A DNA stretch of 49,266 bases from Stenotrophomonas sp. UBA2302 (lineage in GTDB: Bacteria; Pseudomonadota; Gammaproteobacteria; Xanthomonadales; Xanthomonadaceae): the NCBI GenBank assembly GCA_002345545.1, contig DDVW01000033.1:1-49266 (forward strand), in the 5' to 3' direction. The position numbers and the translations under genes are program-made. The notes beneath the pieces were generated by a model that had not been told where the DNA came from, did no database searches, and saw only the letters and a program-made list of their open reading frames with translations. Positions 24,052-32,874 of this stretch are shown here, in pieces; the first letter of the stretch is position 1; every line of letters starts with the position of its first letter.

Positions 24052-26316
24052 ATGGCAGGTGTCCGGCGCTTCAACACGAGTGGTACGCAGCGGCAAGCGG
24101 CCACCGGTGCCGGACGCTTGCGGCCGTGGCTGGCAGCGGTGCTGCTGGCGGTGCTGCTGTCCGCACCGGTGGCGAAGGCCGCAGCGGAGGCCACCTACCA
24201 GTGGCGCAATGTCGCCATTGGTGGTGGTGGTTTCGTCACCGGGCTGCTGTTCCACCCGCACCAGGAAGGCCTGCAGTACGCCCGCACCGATATCGGCGGG
24301 GCGTACCGCTGGGAGCCGGCGCAGCAGCGCTGGCAGCCGCTGCTGGACTGGATGGATGCCAACGACCACGGCCGTTTCGGCGTGGACAGCATGGCGGTCG
24401 ATCCGTCCGACCCGCAGCGCCTGTACCTGGCGGCCGGCACCTACCTGCATGCGCGTGGCAGCAACGGCGTGATCCTGCGTTCGCACGACCAGGGCAGCAG
24501 CTTCCAGCGCACCGAACTGCCCTTCAAGTTCGGCGGCAACGAGCTCGGTCGCGCCAATGGCGAGCGGCTGGCGGTCGATCCCAACGATGGCTACGTGCTG
24601 CTGTTCGGCACCCGCGCCAACGGCATCTGGCGAAGTGCCGATGGCGGCGTGACCTGGAGCGAGCTGGCTTCGTTCCCGTCGATCGCCAAATCCTCGGCGG
24701 CCACCGCGCAGGGCTGGAACGGCGCGCAGGCGATCGGCGTGGTCTTTATCAATTTCGAACCGGACAGCGGTCGGCGCGGCAACGGTTCGCGCACGGTGTA
24801 TGCGGGCGTGTCCACGCAGCAGCCGTCGCTGTATCGCTCCGATGATGCCGGCGCCAGCTGGCAGGCGCTGCCGGGGCAACCGGCCGGCCTGCGTCCGAAC
24901 CACATGGTGCGCGACGCACTCGGGCGCTGGCTGATCAGCTATGGCGACCAGCCCGGGCCCAACACGATGAACAATGGCGCGGTGTGGCGCTTCGATCCAC
25001 GCGATGCCACCTGGACCGACATCACCCCGGTGGCGCAGTCCAGCGATCTGCAGGGCGACGGCTTCGGCTGGGGCGCGGTGGCGGTGGATCCGCAGGACCC
25101 GCAGCGCATCATCGCCAGCACCTTCAACCGCTTCGCGCCGCACGATGACATCTACCGCAGCGTCGATGGCGGCCGCAGCTGGACCGCGCTGTCCGTGCGT
25201 TCGGATTTCGACCATTCCTATGCTCCGTGGACCGCCGAGGCGCATCCACACTGGCTGGGTGTGCTGGCGATCGATCCGCACGATCCGGGCCACCTGCAGT
25301 TCGTCACCGGTTACGGCCTCTGGGATACCCGTGACCTGCGCCGCTTCGATGCGGGCGGCCGGCTGGGCTGGCGCTTCCCGCTGGCCGGATTCGAGGAAAC
25401 CGTGCCGCTGGCGCTGCTCAGCCCGCCGCAGGGCGCGCATCTGGTCAGCGGCCTGGGCGATATCGACGGCTTCGTGCATGACGATCTGGATACGCCGCCG
25501 CAGCGGTTTGCGGGCGTGCGCTTCTCCAATACCGAAAGCCTGGCTTATGCCGGGCAGGCACCGCAGCGGATGGTGCGCAGCGGCTTCTTCCATGACCGGC
25601 CCGGGGGTGCGGTGCGGGCGGCGTGGTCGGACGATGGTGGTCATCACTGGACCGCGTTCGCCAGCGAGCCGGCCGATGGCGAGGGCGCCGGCCAGATCAC
25701 CCTGGCCGCCGATGGCCGGCGGGTGATCTGGCATACCCGCAAGGGCGGGCACTGGCTCAGCGCCGATCTCGGTGGACGCTGGCAGGCCGTCAAGGGGTTG
25801 CCGAAGACCGCGGTAGTGGCCGCGGACAGGATCGAGCCGGCGCTGTACTACGGCTTCGATGCCGGCAGCGGCGCGCTGTATGTCAGCGGTGATGGCGGGG
25901 TCGAGTTCCAGCAGACCCAGGGGGATGCCGGAGCGGTGGGCGAGTGGTACCGCGCCGAGATCCATCCGGACCCGTGGCGCTCGGGCCAGGTGTGGGTGGC
26001 GGCCGGCTGGCGCGGGTTGCTGCGGTGGTCGCCGGGCAGGCTGCAACGGGTGCCGGGTGTGGACAACGTGCAGTCCGTCGGGCTGGGCAAGCCGGCCCGC
26101 GACGGTGCGGCAGCGGTGCTGTTCGTGTACGGCGATATCGCCGGCAAGCGCGGCCTGTACCGCTCGGACAACGGCGGCCGGCGCTGGACACGGATCGACA
26201 ACGACGGCCAGCGTTTTGCCGGCCAGATCCGCCATGTCACCGGCGATACGCGCATCCATGGCCGTGTGTACTTCGGTACCGAGGGACGTGGCATCTGGTA
26301 CGGAGAACCCCAGTGA
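24052..26316 (+). CDS. GH74 xyloglucan-specific endo-beta-1,4-glucanase
   Basis: A 754-aa secreted enzyme of two seven-bladed propellers. A signal peptide (hydrophobic LAAVLLAVLLS, cleavage near AKA-AAE) precedes the mature start TYQWRNVAIGGGGFVTGL. Asp in ARTDIGGAYRWEP and Asp in GLGDIDGFVHDD occupy the positions of the GH74 catalytic pair. Repeated blade motifs (DGGVTWSEL, DAGASWQ, DGGRSWT, NGGRRWT) are plain. GGAGGT 7 nt upstream favours ATG 24052. It follows the receptor by 15 bp and overlaps the esterase by 4 bp (GTGA). It cuts the xyloglucan backbone outside the cell. Confidence 0.94.
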   Translation: MAGVRRFNTSGTQRQAATGAGRLRPWLAAVLLAVLLSAPVAKAAAEATYQWRNVAIGGGGFVTGLLFHPHQEGLQYARTDIGGAYRWEPAQQRWQPLLDWMDANDHGRFGVDSMAVDPSDPQRLYLAAGTYLHARGSNGVILRSHDQGSSFQRTELPFKFGGNELGRANGERLAVDPNDGYVLLFGTRANGIWRSADGGVTWSELASFPSIAKSSAATAQGWNGAQAIGVVFINFEPDSGRRGNGSRTVYAGVSTQQPSLYRSDDAGASWQALPGQPAGLRPNHMVRDALGRWLISYGDQPGPNTMNNGAVWRFDPRDATWTDITPVAQSSDLQGDGFGWGAVAVDPQDPQRIIASTFNRFAPHDDIYRSVDGGRSWTALSVRSDFDHSYAPWTAEAHPHWLGVLAIDPHDPGHLQFVTGYGLWDTRDLRRFDAGGRLGWRFPLAGFEETVPLALLSPPQGAHLVSGLGDIDGFVHDDLDTPPQRFAGVRFSNTESLAYAGQAPQRMVRSGFFHDRPGGAVRAAWSDDGGHHWTAFASEPADGEGAGQITLAADGRRVIWHTRKGGHWLSADLGGRWQAVKGLPKTAVVAADRIEPALYYGFDAGSGALYVSGDGGVEFQQTQGDAGAVGEWYRAEIHPDPWRSGQVWVAAGWRGLLRWSPGRLQRVPGVDNVQSVGLGKPARDGAAAVLFVYGDIAGKRGLYRSDNGGRRWTRIDNDGQRFAGQIRHVTGDTRIHGRVYFGTEGRGIWYGEPQ

Positions 26317-28238
26317 AACAGCGGATATGGGTAGTGGGATTGGTACTGCTGGCCGGTGGTGCACAGGCGGTGGAACTGCCGCGGATCTTCGCTGACGGCA
26401 TGGTGCTGCAGCGCGACCAGCCGCTGCCGGTCTGGGGCAGGGCGGCGCCGGGCACGCGGATACGCATCGATTTCGCCGGCAGGCAGGTGACGGTGAAGAC
26501 CGCTGCCGATGGCAACTGGCGCACCGAACTGGCGCCGTTGCCGGCCGGTGGTCCGTATGTGATGCGCATCGACGACCAGGCCGCGCCCCGCCAGCTGGGT
26601 GATGTGTACGTCGGCGAGGTGTGGCTGGCCTCGGGCCAGTCCAACATGGAATGGCCACTGGCGCAGACCGATGGCGCCGAGGCGGCGATTGCCGCGGCCA
26701 ACGACCCGCTGATCCGCCATTTCAAGATTCCAAAATCGTGGGCGGGCGCGCCGCAGTGGCAGCTCGATGGTGGTCGCTGGTTGCCGGCATCGCCGCAGCA
26801 CGCGGGTGACTTCTCCGCGGTGGCCTATTACTTCGCGCGGCAGATGCGTGAGCGCACCGGCGTGGCGGTCGGCATCATCGACAGCACCTGGGGTGGCAGC
26901 ACGATCGAGGCCTGGACCGACGCGGCCACGCAGGGCCTGGACAGTGCCGCGCTGGCGGCGCAGGCCGCGGCACTGCGTGATTCCGATGCGCGTGCATTGC
27001 AGGTCACCCACGCCAATCTTGCACGCTGGCCGCAGCTGCCGGCCGATGCCGGTCGCTGGCATGAGGCCGATATCGAGACGGCGCAGTGGACCAGTATCAC
27101 CGTGCCCGGGCTGTGGGAGAGCCAGGGCTGGAACGGCATGGATGGCGTGGCCTGGTACCGCGCCAGCTTCCACCTCAGCGCAGAGGAGGCCGCCAACGGC
27201 GTGGTGCTGGGCGTCGGCCGCATCGACGACACCGACACCACCTGGGTCAACGGCCGACAGGTCGGTGAAACCCGGCTGCAGTACAACCTCGCGCGCCGCT
27301 ACAGCGTACCGGCGTCCGCACTGCAGCCCGGGCTCAACCATGTCGCCGTGCGCGTGCAGGACTTCGGTGGCGGAGGTGGCATCCACGGCGAGGCCAGCGA
27401 GGTCTTCGTGCAACCTGCGGGTGCCGCCCCGCGCCCGCTGGACGGCTGGCGTTTCCGCGTCGAGCGCGCGCAGGTGGCGCTGATCGATGACAAGAACCAG
27501 CATCCGGCACTGCTGTACAACGCGATGATCCATCCGCTGCAGGACTACGGCATGCGCGGCGTGCTCTGGTACCAGGGCGAGGCCAATGCCAACACCGTGC
27601 CGCAGGCCTGGAAGTACCGGCAGCAGTTCCCCGCATTGATCACGCAGTGGCGCGCGCAATGGCATTCGCCGTCGCTGCCCTTCCTGTGGGTGCAGCTGGC
27701 GCCGTTCGCGTCCGGCGCGGACAGGCGTGATGGCGAGGGGACGGTGATCGAAAGCCCATGGGCGCTGCTGCGCGAATCGCAATCGGCCACGCTGGCGCTG
27801 CCGGCCACCGCGCAGGTGGTGATCACCGATGCCGGTGACGCGCACGACATCCATCCGACCGACAAGCGCACCGTCGGCGAGCGCCTGGCGCTGGCCGCAC
27901 GCCATCTGGTCTTTGCCGACAGGCTGGCCTACAGCGGCCCGGTATATGCGCACATGCACAATCGTGGCGATGCGCTGGTGCTGCACTTCCAGCCGGGCAC
28001 GCAGCTGCAGGCACGCGATGGACAGCCGCTGCAGGGCTTCGAGCTGGCCGCCGCCGATGGCCGTTACGCACCAGCCGATGCACAGATCGAAGGCAGCACC
28101 GTGGTGCTGCGCAACTCCTCCGTAGCCGCGCCGGTGGCGGCCCGTTACGGCTGGAACGACACACCGCAGAACGCCAACCTGATCGGTGAGGGCGGTTTGC
28201 CGGCTTCGCCGTTCCGCACCTCGAGGGACGCTCCATGA
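26313..28238 (+). CDS. CE20-like acetylesterase (sialate O-acetylesterase family)
   Basis: A 641-aa SGNH-type esterase with a signal peptide (cleavage near AQA-VEL). The nucleophile motif GQSNMEWP is near residue 110, WYQGEAN near 430, and the block V Asp-His pair DIHPTDK near 515. A jelly-roll-like insert (about residues 250-360, TVPGLWESQGWNGMDGVAWY onward) splits the catalytic domain. This is the architecture known for xanthomonad CE20 xyloglucan acetylesterases. It most likely removes acetyl from galactosyl side chains. The GTG start overlaps the GH74 stop; the GH35 ATG overlaps its end. Confidence 0.88.
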   Translation: MKQRIWVVGLVLLAGGAQAVELPRIFADGMVLQRDQPLPVWGRAAPGTRIRIDFAGRQVTVKTAADGNWRTELAPLPAGGPYVMRIDDQAAPRQLGDVYVGEVWLASGQSNMEWPLAQTDGAEAAIAAANDPLIRHFKIPKSWAGAPQWQLDGGRWLPASPQHAGDFSAVAYYFARQMRERTGVAVGIIDSTWGGSTIEAWTDAATQGLDSAALAAQAAALRDSDARALQVTHANLARWPQLPADAGRWHEADIETAQWTSITVPGLWESQGWNGMDGVAWYRASFHLSAEEAANGVVLGVGRIDDTDTTWVNGRQVGETRLQYNLARRYSVPASALQPGLNHVAVRVQDFGGGGGIHGEASEVFVQPAGAAPRPLDGWRFRVERAQVALIDDKNQHPALLYNAMIHPLQDYGMRGVLWYQGEANANTVPQAWKYRQQFPALITQWRAQWHSPSLPFLWVQLAPFASGADRRDGEGTVIESPWALLRESQSATLALPATAQVVITDAGDAHDIHPTDKRTVGERLALAARHLVFADRLAYSGPVYAHMHNRGDALVLHFQPGTQLQARDGQPLQGFELAAADGRYAPADAQIEGSTVVLRNSSVAAPVAARYGWNDTPQNANLIGEGGLPASPFRTSRDAP

Positions 28239-29893
28239 CCATCGGTCGCATATCCTGCCGCACGCTTTTGGCATCGGCCCTGTTGCTGGGTGCCTGCAGC
28301 CAGTCCGGCGGCGGTACGGGCGATGCCGGCATGCAAAGCCGCAAGACGGGCACGGCGGCGCCACTGCCACAGGTGGTGACCGAGAACGGCCGCCATGCAC
28401 TGCTGGTGGATGGCAAGCCGTTCCTGATCCTCGGTGCGCAGGTCAACAATTCCAGCAACTGGCCGCAGGCACTGGAAGATGTGTGGCCGGCGATCGAGGT
28501 GCTCAAGCCGAACACGGTGATGGTGCCGGTGGCATGGGAGCAGGTGGAGGCCAGGGAGGGCGAGTTCGATTTCTCCTTTGTCGACACCCTGCTGGCACAG
28601 GCACGCGAGAAGAAGGTGCGGCTGATCCTGCTGTGGTTCGCCACCTGGAAGAACAATGCACCGCACTATGCGCCGGAGTGGGTGAAGCTGGACAACCAGC
28701 GCTTCCCGCGGGTGATCACCGCCGACGGCCGCACGCTCAATTCGCTGTCACCGCATGCGGCGGCGACGCTGGAGGCCGACCGCAAGGCCTTCGTGCAGCT
28801 GATGCGCCACCTCAAGGCCAAGGATCCGCAGCGCACCGTGATCATGGTGCAGCCGCAGAACGAGCCGGGCACCTACGGCAGCGTGCGTGACTTCTCGCCG
28901 CTGGCGCAGAAGGACTTCGGCGCGGCCGTGCCCGAGGCGCTGCTGAAGAAGCTGGGCAAGCCGCCGGGCAGCTGGCGCGAGGTGTTCGGTGGTGATGCCG
29001 ACGAATTCTTCCATGCCTGGCATATCGCCCGCTTCATCGACCAGGTCGCCGCCGCCGGCAAGGCCGAGTACGACCTGCCGATGCTGGTCAATGCTGCACT
29101 GCGCGGCCCGTTCAATCCCGGCCAGCCGGGCCAGTACGCCAGTGGCGGCCCCACCGACAACGTGCTCGACGTGTACAAGGCCGCAGCGCCGAACATCGAC
29201 CTGCTGGCGCCGGACATCTACATGCCCGAGTACGCGATGTACACCACGGTGCTGGAACGCTATTCGCGCGCCGACAATCCGCTGTTCGTCGCCGAGACCG
29301 GCAACCGCGAGGAGTACGCGCGCTACTTCTTCTCGGCACTGGGCCAGCAGGCGATCGGCTGGTCGCCGTTCGGCATCGACTACTCGAAATACTCCAATTA
29401 TCCGCTCGGTGCGCGGGTGATGAGCCCGGAAACGCTGGAGCCGTTCGCGCTGAACTACCGGCTGGTCGCACCCGCCGCCGGAGTGATCGCCCAAGCCAGC
29501 TTCGAGGGCAAGGTGCGCGCCACCGCCGAGCAGCCGGGTACGCCGGTGCAGACGCTGAAGATCGATGACCGCTGGAATGCGGTCATCACCTACGGCGTGC
29601 CGCAGTTCTGGTTCCAGGGCGAGCCGCCGGGCAATCCCGAGCCGGTCGGCCGCGCGCTGGTGGTGCAGCTCGGCCCGGACGAGTTCCTGGTCACCGGCGC
29701 GCATGCGCGCATCAACCTGGTTGCCGCCGATCCGGCGGTGGCCGACCGGCAGATCTACCACTCGGTGGACGAGGGCACCTATGTCGACGGCGAGTGGAAG
29801 TTCCGCCGTCGCTGGAACGGCGACCAGACCGATTACGGCCTCAACTTCTCCAGTGCCCCGCAGCTGCTGCGGGTGAAGCTGGCGACGTACTGA
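28235..29893 (+). CDS. GH35 beta-galactosidase, lipoprotein
   Basis: A 552-aa enzyme with a lipobox (LLLGACSQ), so probably membrane-anchored. The TIM barrel carries acid/base Glu in MVQPQNEPGTYG and nucleophile Glu in FVAETGNREEY. The C-terminal ~180 residues match the DUF5597-type accessory domain of this GH35 subgroup. In xyloglucan loci such enzymes release terminal galactose from XLLG-type side chains. The ATG overlaps the esterase stop (ATGA). Confidence 0.93.
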   Translation: MTIGRISCRTLLASALLLGACSQSGGGTGDAGMQSRKTGTAAPLPQVVTENGRHALLVDGKPFLILGAQVNNSSNWPQALEDVWPAIEVLKPNTVMVPVAWEQVEAREGEFDFSFVDTLLAQAREKKVRLILLWFATWKNNAPHYAPEWVKLDNQRFPRVITADGRTLNSLSPHAAATLEADRKAFVQLMRHLKAKDPQRTVIMVQPQNEPGTYGSVRDFSPLAQKDFGAAVPEALLKKLGKPPGSWREVFGGDADEFFHAWHIARFIDQVAAAGKAEYDLPMLVNAALRGPFNPGQPGQYASGGPTDNVLDVYKAAAPNIDLLAPDIYMPEYAMYTTVLERYSRADNPLFVAETGNREEYARYFFSALGQQAIGWSPFGIDYSKYSNYPLGARVMSPETLEPFALNYRLVAPAAGVIAQASFEGKVRATAEQPGTPVQTLKIDDRWNAVITYGVPQFWFQGEPPGNPEPVGRALVVQLGPDEFLVTGAHARINLVAADPAVADRQIYHSVDEGTYVDGEWKFRRRWNGDQTDYGLNFSSAPQLLRVKLATY

Positions 29894-29945
29894 GCCGACG
29901 CTTACCGCAAGGTGCCGGCAGGGCGCCGCAACAGAGGGAGTAGGA

Positions 29946-32813
29946 ATGATGTCGCAGAACAGACCCGCGCACCTGCGCACCCGCCTGCTGGTCCTGGCCG
30001 TGGCCGCCGCGATGGCGCCGCTGGCCGGCGCGCAGACCGTGCAGCAGCAGGCCGACGGCGTCGTGGTGGCGCCGGCCGATGCAAAAGCGGCCAAGGTCCG
30101 CCTGCAGCTGGTGGATCAGAACATCATCCGCGTCAGTGCCGACGTCGACGGTGACTTCCAGCGCAGCCCCAGCCTGATGCGCGTGGCCGGCACAGTGCCG
30201 GTGCCCAGCTTCGATGTCAGCCAGGATGCCAATGCGGTGACCCTGAAGGCCGCTGGCATCTCCGCGCAGGTGGCGCTGGCCGATGGCCGCGTCAGCTTCT
30301 TCGACGCCGCCGGCAAGCCGCTGCTGGCCGAGTCCGCTGCCGCCCGTGGCTTCACTGCCGATCAGGTCGAAGGCAAGCCGATGTACAGCCTGCGGCAGCG
30401 CTTTGATTCGATGGAAGGCGAGGGCCTGTACGGTACCGGCCTGCACCAGCAGGGCTGGATGAGCCTCAAGGGCCGCGATGTCGAGCTGCTCCAGCACAAC
30501 ATCGACAACGCCATTCCCTACCTGGTCTCCAGCCGCAACTACGGCATCCTCTGGGACAACAACTCGATCACCCGCTATGGCGATCCCAAGGGCCTGCGTC
30601 CGCTGCAGGAAGACCTGCTGGTCTATGACGCACAGGGCAAGCCGGGCGCCTTCACCGCCACCTATTCCTTCGACGGCAAGCAGCGCGTGGTACGCCGCGA
30701 GAGCGAGATCAACTACCAGTACATCAAGGATCTGACGGCGATTCCTGCCGGGGGCTGGAACACCGCCCAGGGCGGCCGTACCCAGGTGGTGTGGGAAGGT
30801 GCGATCGAAGCCAAGCAGGGTGGTCGCCACACGTTCTCGATGTACAACAGCGAGTACGCCAAGGTCTATGTCGACGGCCAACTGGTGATCGACCGCTGGC
30901 GCCAGAACTGGAACCCGTGGCACCACGAGTTCGCGCTGGACCTGCAGCCGGGCGTCAAACACCAGGTGAAAGTGGAGTGGGACGCGATCGACCCGTCCTA
31001 CATCGCGCTGCTGCATCGCGACCCGCTGCCGGCGGCCGAAGCGCAGGATCTGTCGATCTGGTCCGAAGCCGGGCAGATGATCGACTACTACGTGGTCGCC
31101 GGCAGCAATGCCGATGAACTGATCGCCGGCTACCGCGAGCTGACCGGCAAGGCGGTATTGCTGCCCAAGTGGTCCTACGGCTTCTGGCAGAGCCGCGAGC
31201 GCTACAAGACCCAGGACGAGCTGACCGGCGCGCTGGACGAATACCGCCGCCGCAAGTTGCCGATCGATGCGATCGTGCTCGACTGGTCGTACTGGCCGGA
31301 AGATGCCTGGGGCTCACACGATTTCGACAGCAAGAACTTCCCGGACCCGGACGGGATGATCAAGCACGTACATGACCAGAACGCGCAGATCATGATTTCG
31401 GTGTGGCCGAAGTTCTATCCGACCACCGCCAACTACAAGGAACTGGACGCGGCCGGTGCCATGTACCACCGCAACGTCGAAGTCGGCGAGCTGGACTGGA
31501 TCGGCAATGGTTACCTGAATTCCTTCTACGACCCGTATTCGCAGAAGGGCCGCGACATCTTCTGGCGCCAGGTCAACGAGAAGCTCAACCGCCGCGGCAT
31601 CGATGCGTGGTGGCTGGACGCGTCCGAACCGGACCTGCACAGCAACATCGACATCGGCGAGCGCAAGGCGCGCACCACGCCGACTGCAATTGGTTCTTCG
31701 GTGGAGTACTTCAATTCCTATCCGCTGGTGCATTCGGAAGGCGTGTACGAAGGCTCGCGCGAGGTCGATCCGGACAAGCGCGTGTTCATCCTGTCGCGTG
31801 CCTATTTCGCCGGCCAGCAACGCGCCGCCGCCGCGTTCTGGAGCGGTGACATCGTGCCGCGCTGGGACGACATGCGCGAGCAGATCTCCGGCCTGGTCAA
31901 CGCCTCGATGGCCGGTGCACCGAACGTCAGCTTCGATATCGGTGGCTTTGCGCCGGAGCAGCGCTTCATCGACAAGGACCCGGCACACCTGCCGGAATGG
32001 CGCGAGATGAGCCTGCGCTGGTTCCAGTACGGCGCCTTCGTGCCGGTGTTCCGCCTGCACGGCCAGTTCCCGTACCGCGAGATCTGGGAGATCGCCCCGG
32101 AAGGCACGCCGCACTACGACAGCTTCGTGCACTACCTGAAGCTGCGTTACACGCTGCTGCCCTATATCTACACCCTGGCCGGTGACACCTGGCACAAGGA
32201 CGGCACCATCCTGCGGGCGCTGGCGATGGACTTCCCGGCCGATCCCAAGGTACGTGACATCGCCGACCAGTACCTGTTCGGTCCGGCCTTCCTGGTCGCG
32301 CCGGTGACGCAGTTCAAGGCCACCCACCGTGAGGTCTACCTGCCGGCCGGCACCAGCTGGATCGACTTCCATACCGGGCAGCGTCACGACGGTGGGCAGA
32401 CCATCACCGCCGCCGCGCCGCTGGAGCGCAGCCCGCTGTTCGTGCGTGCCGGTTCCATCGTGCCGCGCACCGTGGTGCAGCAGTACGTCGACGAGCAGCC
32501 CGATGCACCGGTCACCCTCGAGGTCTATACCGGTGCCGACGGCAGCTTCTCGCTGTACGAGGACAACGGCCGCAACTACGGCTACGAGCGTGGCCAGTCC
32601 AGCCGAATTCCGTTGCAGTGGGACCAGGCCAAAAGTGTGCTGAGCATCGGCGCACGCGAGGGCAGCTACCCGGGCATGCAGGACAGGCGCGAGCTGCGCG
32701 TGCGCTGGGTCGATGGTCCACGTGACGACGTCGGTGCGCTGGAACCCAAGGCCGATGTGGTGATCCGCTACGACGGCAAAGCGCAGCGCGTCGCCCGTCC
32801 GGCGGCACGGTGA
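29946..32813 (+). CDS. GH31 alpha-xylosidase with PA14 insert
   Basis: A 955-aa secreted GH31 enzyme. A signal peptide ends near LAGAQTV. The GH31 N-terminal beta-sandwich is followed by a PA14-like insert (about residues 230-360, VVWEGAIEAKQGGRHTFSMY onward), as in other xyloglucan-specific alpha-xylosidases. The barrel has nucleophile Asp in AWWLDASEPDLH and acid/base Asp in FWSGDIVPRWD. It removes xylose from the non-reducing end of xyloglucan oligosaccharides. It starts 52 bp after GH35, in the same operon. Confidence 0.95.
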   Translation: MMSQNRPAHLRTRLLVLAVAAAMAPLAGAQTVQQQADGVVVAPADAKAAKVRLQLVDQNIIRVSADVDGDFQRSPSLMRVAGTVPVPSFDVSQDANAVTLKAAGISAQVALADGRVSFFDAAGKPLLAESAAARGFTADQVEGKPMYSLRQRFDSMEGEGLYGTGLHQQGWMSLKGRDVELLQHNIDNAIPYLVSSRNYGILWDNNSITRYGDPKGLRPLQEDLLVYDAQGKPGAFTATYSFDGKQRVVRRESEINYQYIKDLTAIPAGGWNTAQGGRTQVVWEGAIEAKQGGRHTFSMYNSEYAKVYVDGQLVIDRWRQNWNPWHHEFALDLQPGVKHQVKVEWDAIDPSYIALLHRDPLPAAEAQDLSIWSEAGQMIDYYVVAGSNADELIAGYRELTGKAVLLPKWSYGFWQSRERYKTQDELTGALDEYRRRKLPIDAIVLDWSYWPEDAWGSHDFDSKNFPDPDGMIKHVHDQNAQIMISVWPKFYPTTANYKELDAAGAMYHRNVEVGELDWIGNGYLNSFYDPYSQKGRDIFWRQVNEKLNRRGIDAWWLDASEPDLHSNIDIGERKARTTPTAIGSSVEYFNSYPLVHSEGVYEGSREVDPDKRVFILSRAYFAGQQRAAAAFWSGDIVPRWDDMREQISGLVNASMAGAPNVSFDIGGFAPEQRFIDKDPAHLPEWREMSLRWFQYGAFVPVFRLHGQFPYREIWEIAPEGTPHYDSFVHYLKLRYTLLPYIYTLAGDTWHKDGTILRALAMDFPADPKVRDIADQYLFGPAFLVAPVTQFKATHREVYLPAGTSWIDFHTGQRHDGGQTITAAAPLERSPLFVRAGSIVPRTVVQQYVDEQPDAPVTLEVYTGADGSFSLYEDNGRNYGYERGQSSRIPLQWDQAKSVLSIGAREGSYPGMQDRRELRVRWVDGPRDDVGALEPKADVVIRYDGKAQRVARPAAR

Positions 32814-32874
32814 CAGACGGGCACCGGATCGGCATTATGGAAACCGGTGGACATTTTCGCTTGGGAGGGCCGGA

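Noticed and set aside
21100..26658. A 1852-codon open frame on the minus strand opposite the TonB receptor and GH74
   Set aside because: It mirrors the high-GC codon pattern of the real plus-strand genes, has low-complexity His/Ala/Gly/Val composition, and has no recognisable domain or start signal.
32823..32850. CACCGG-N16-CCGGTG upstream of GH95 as an operator
   Set aside because: The arms are short GC-rich words that recur in this genome, and the spacing fits no regulator class clearly.
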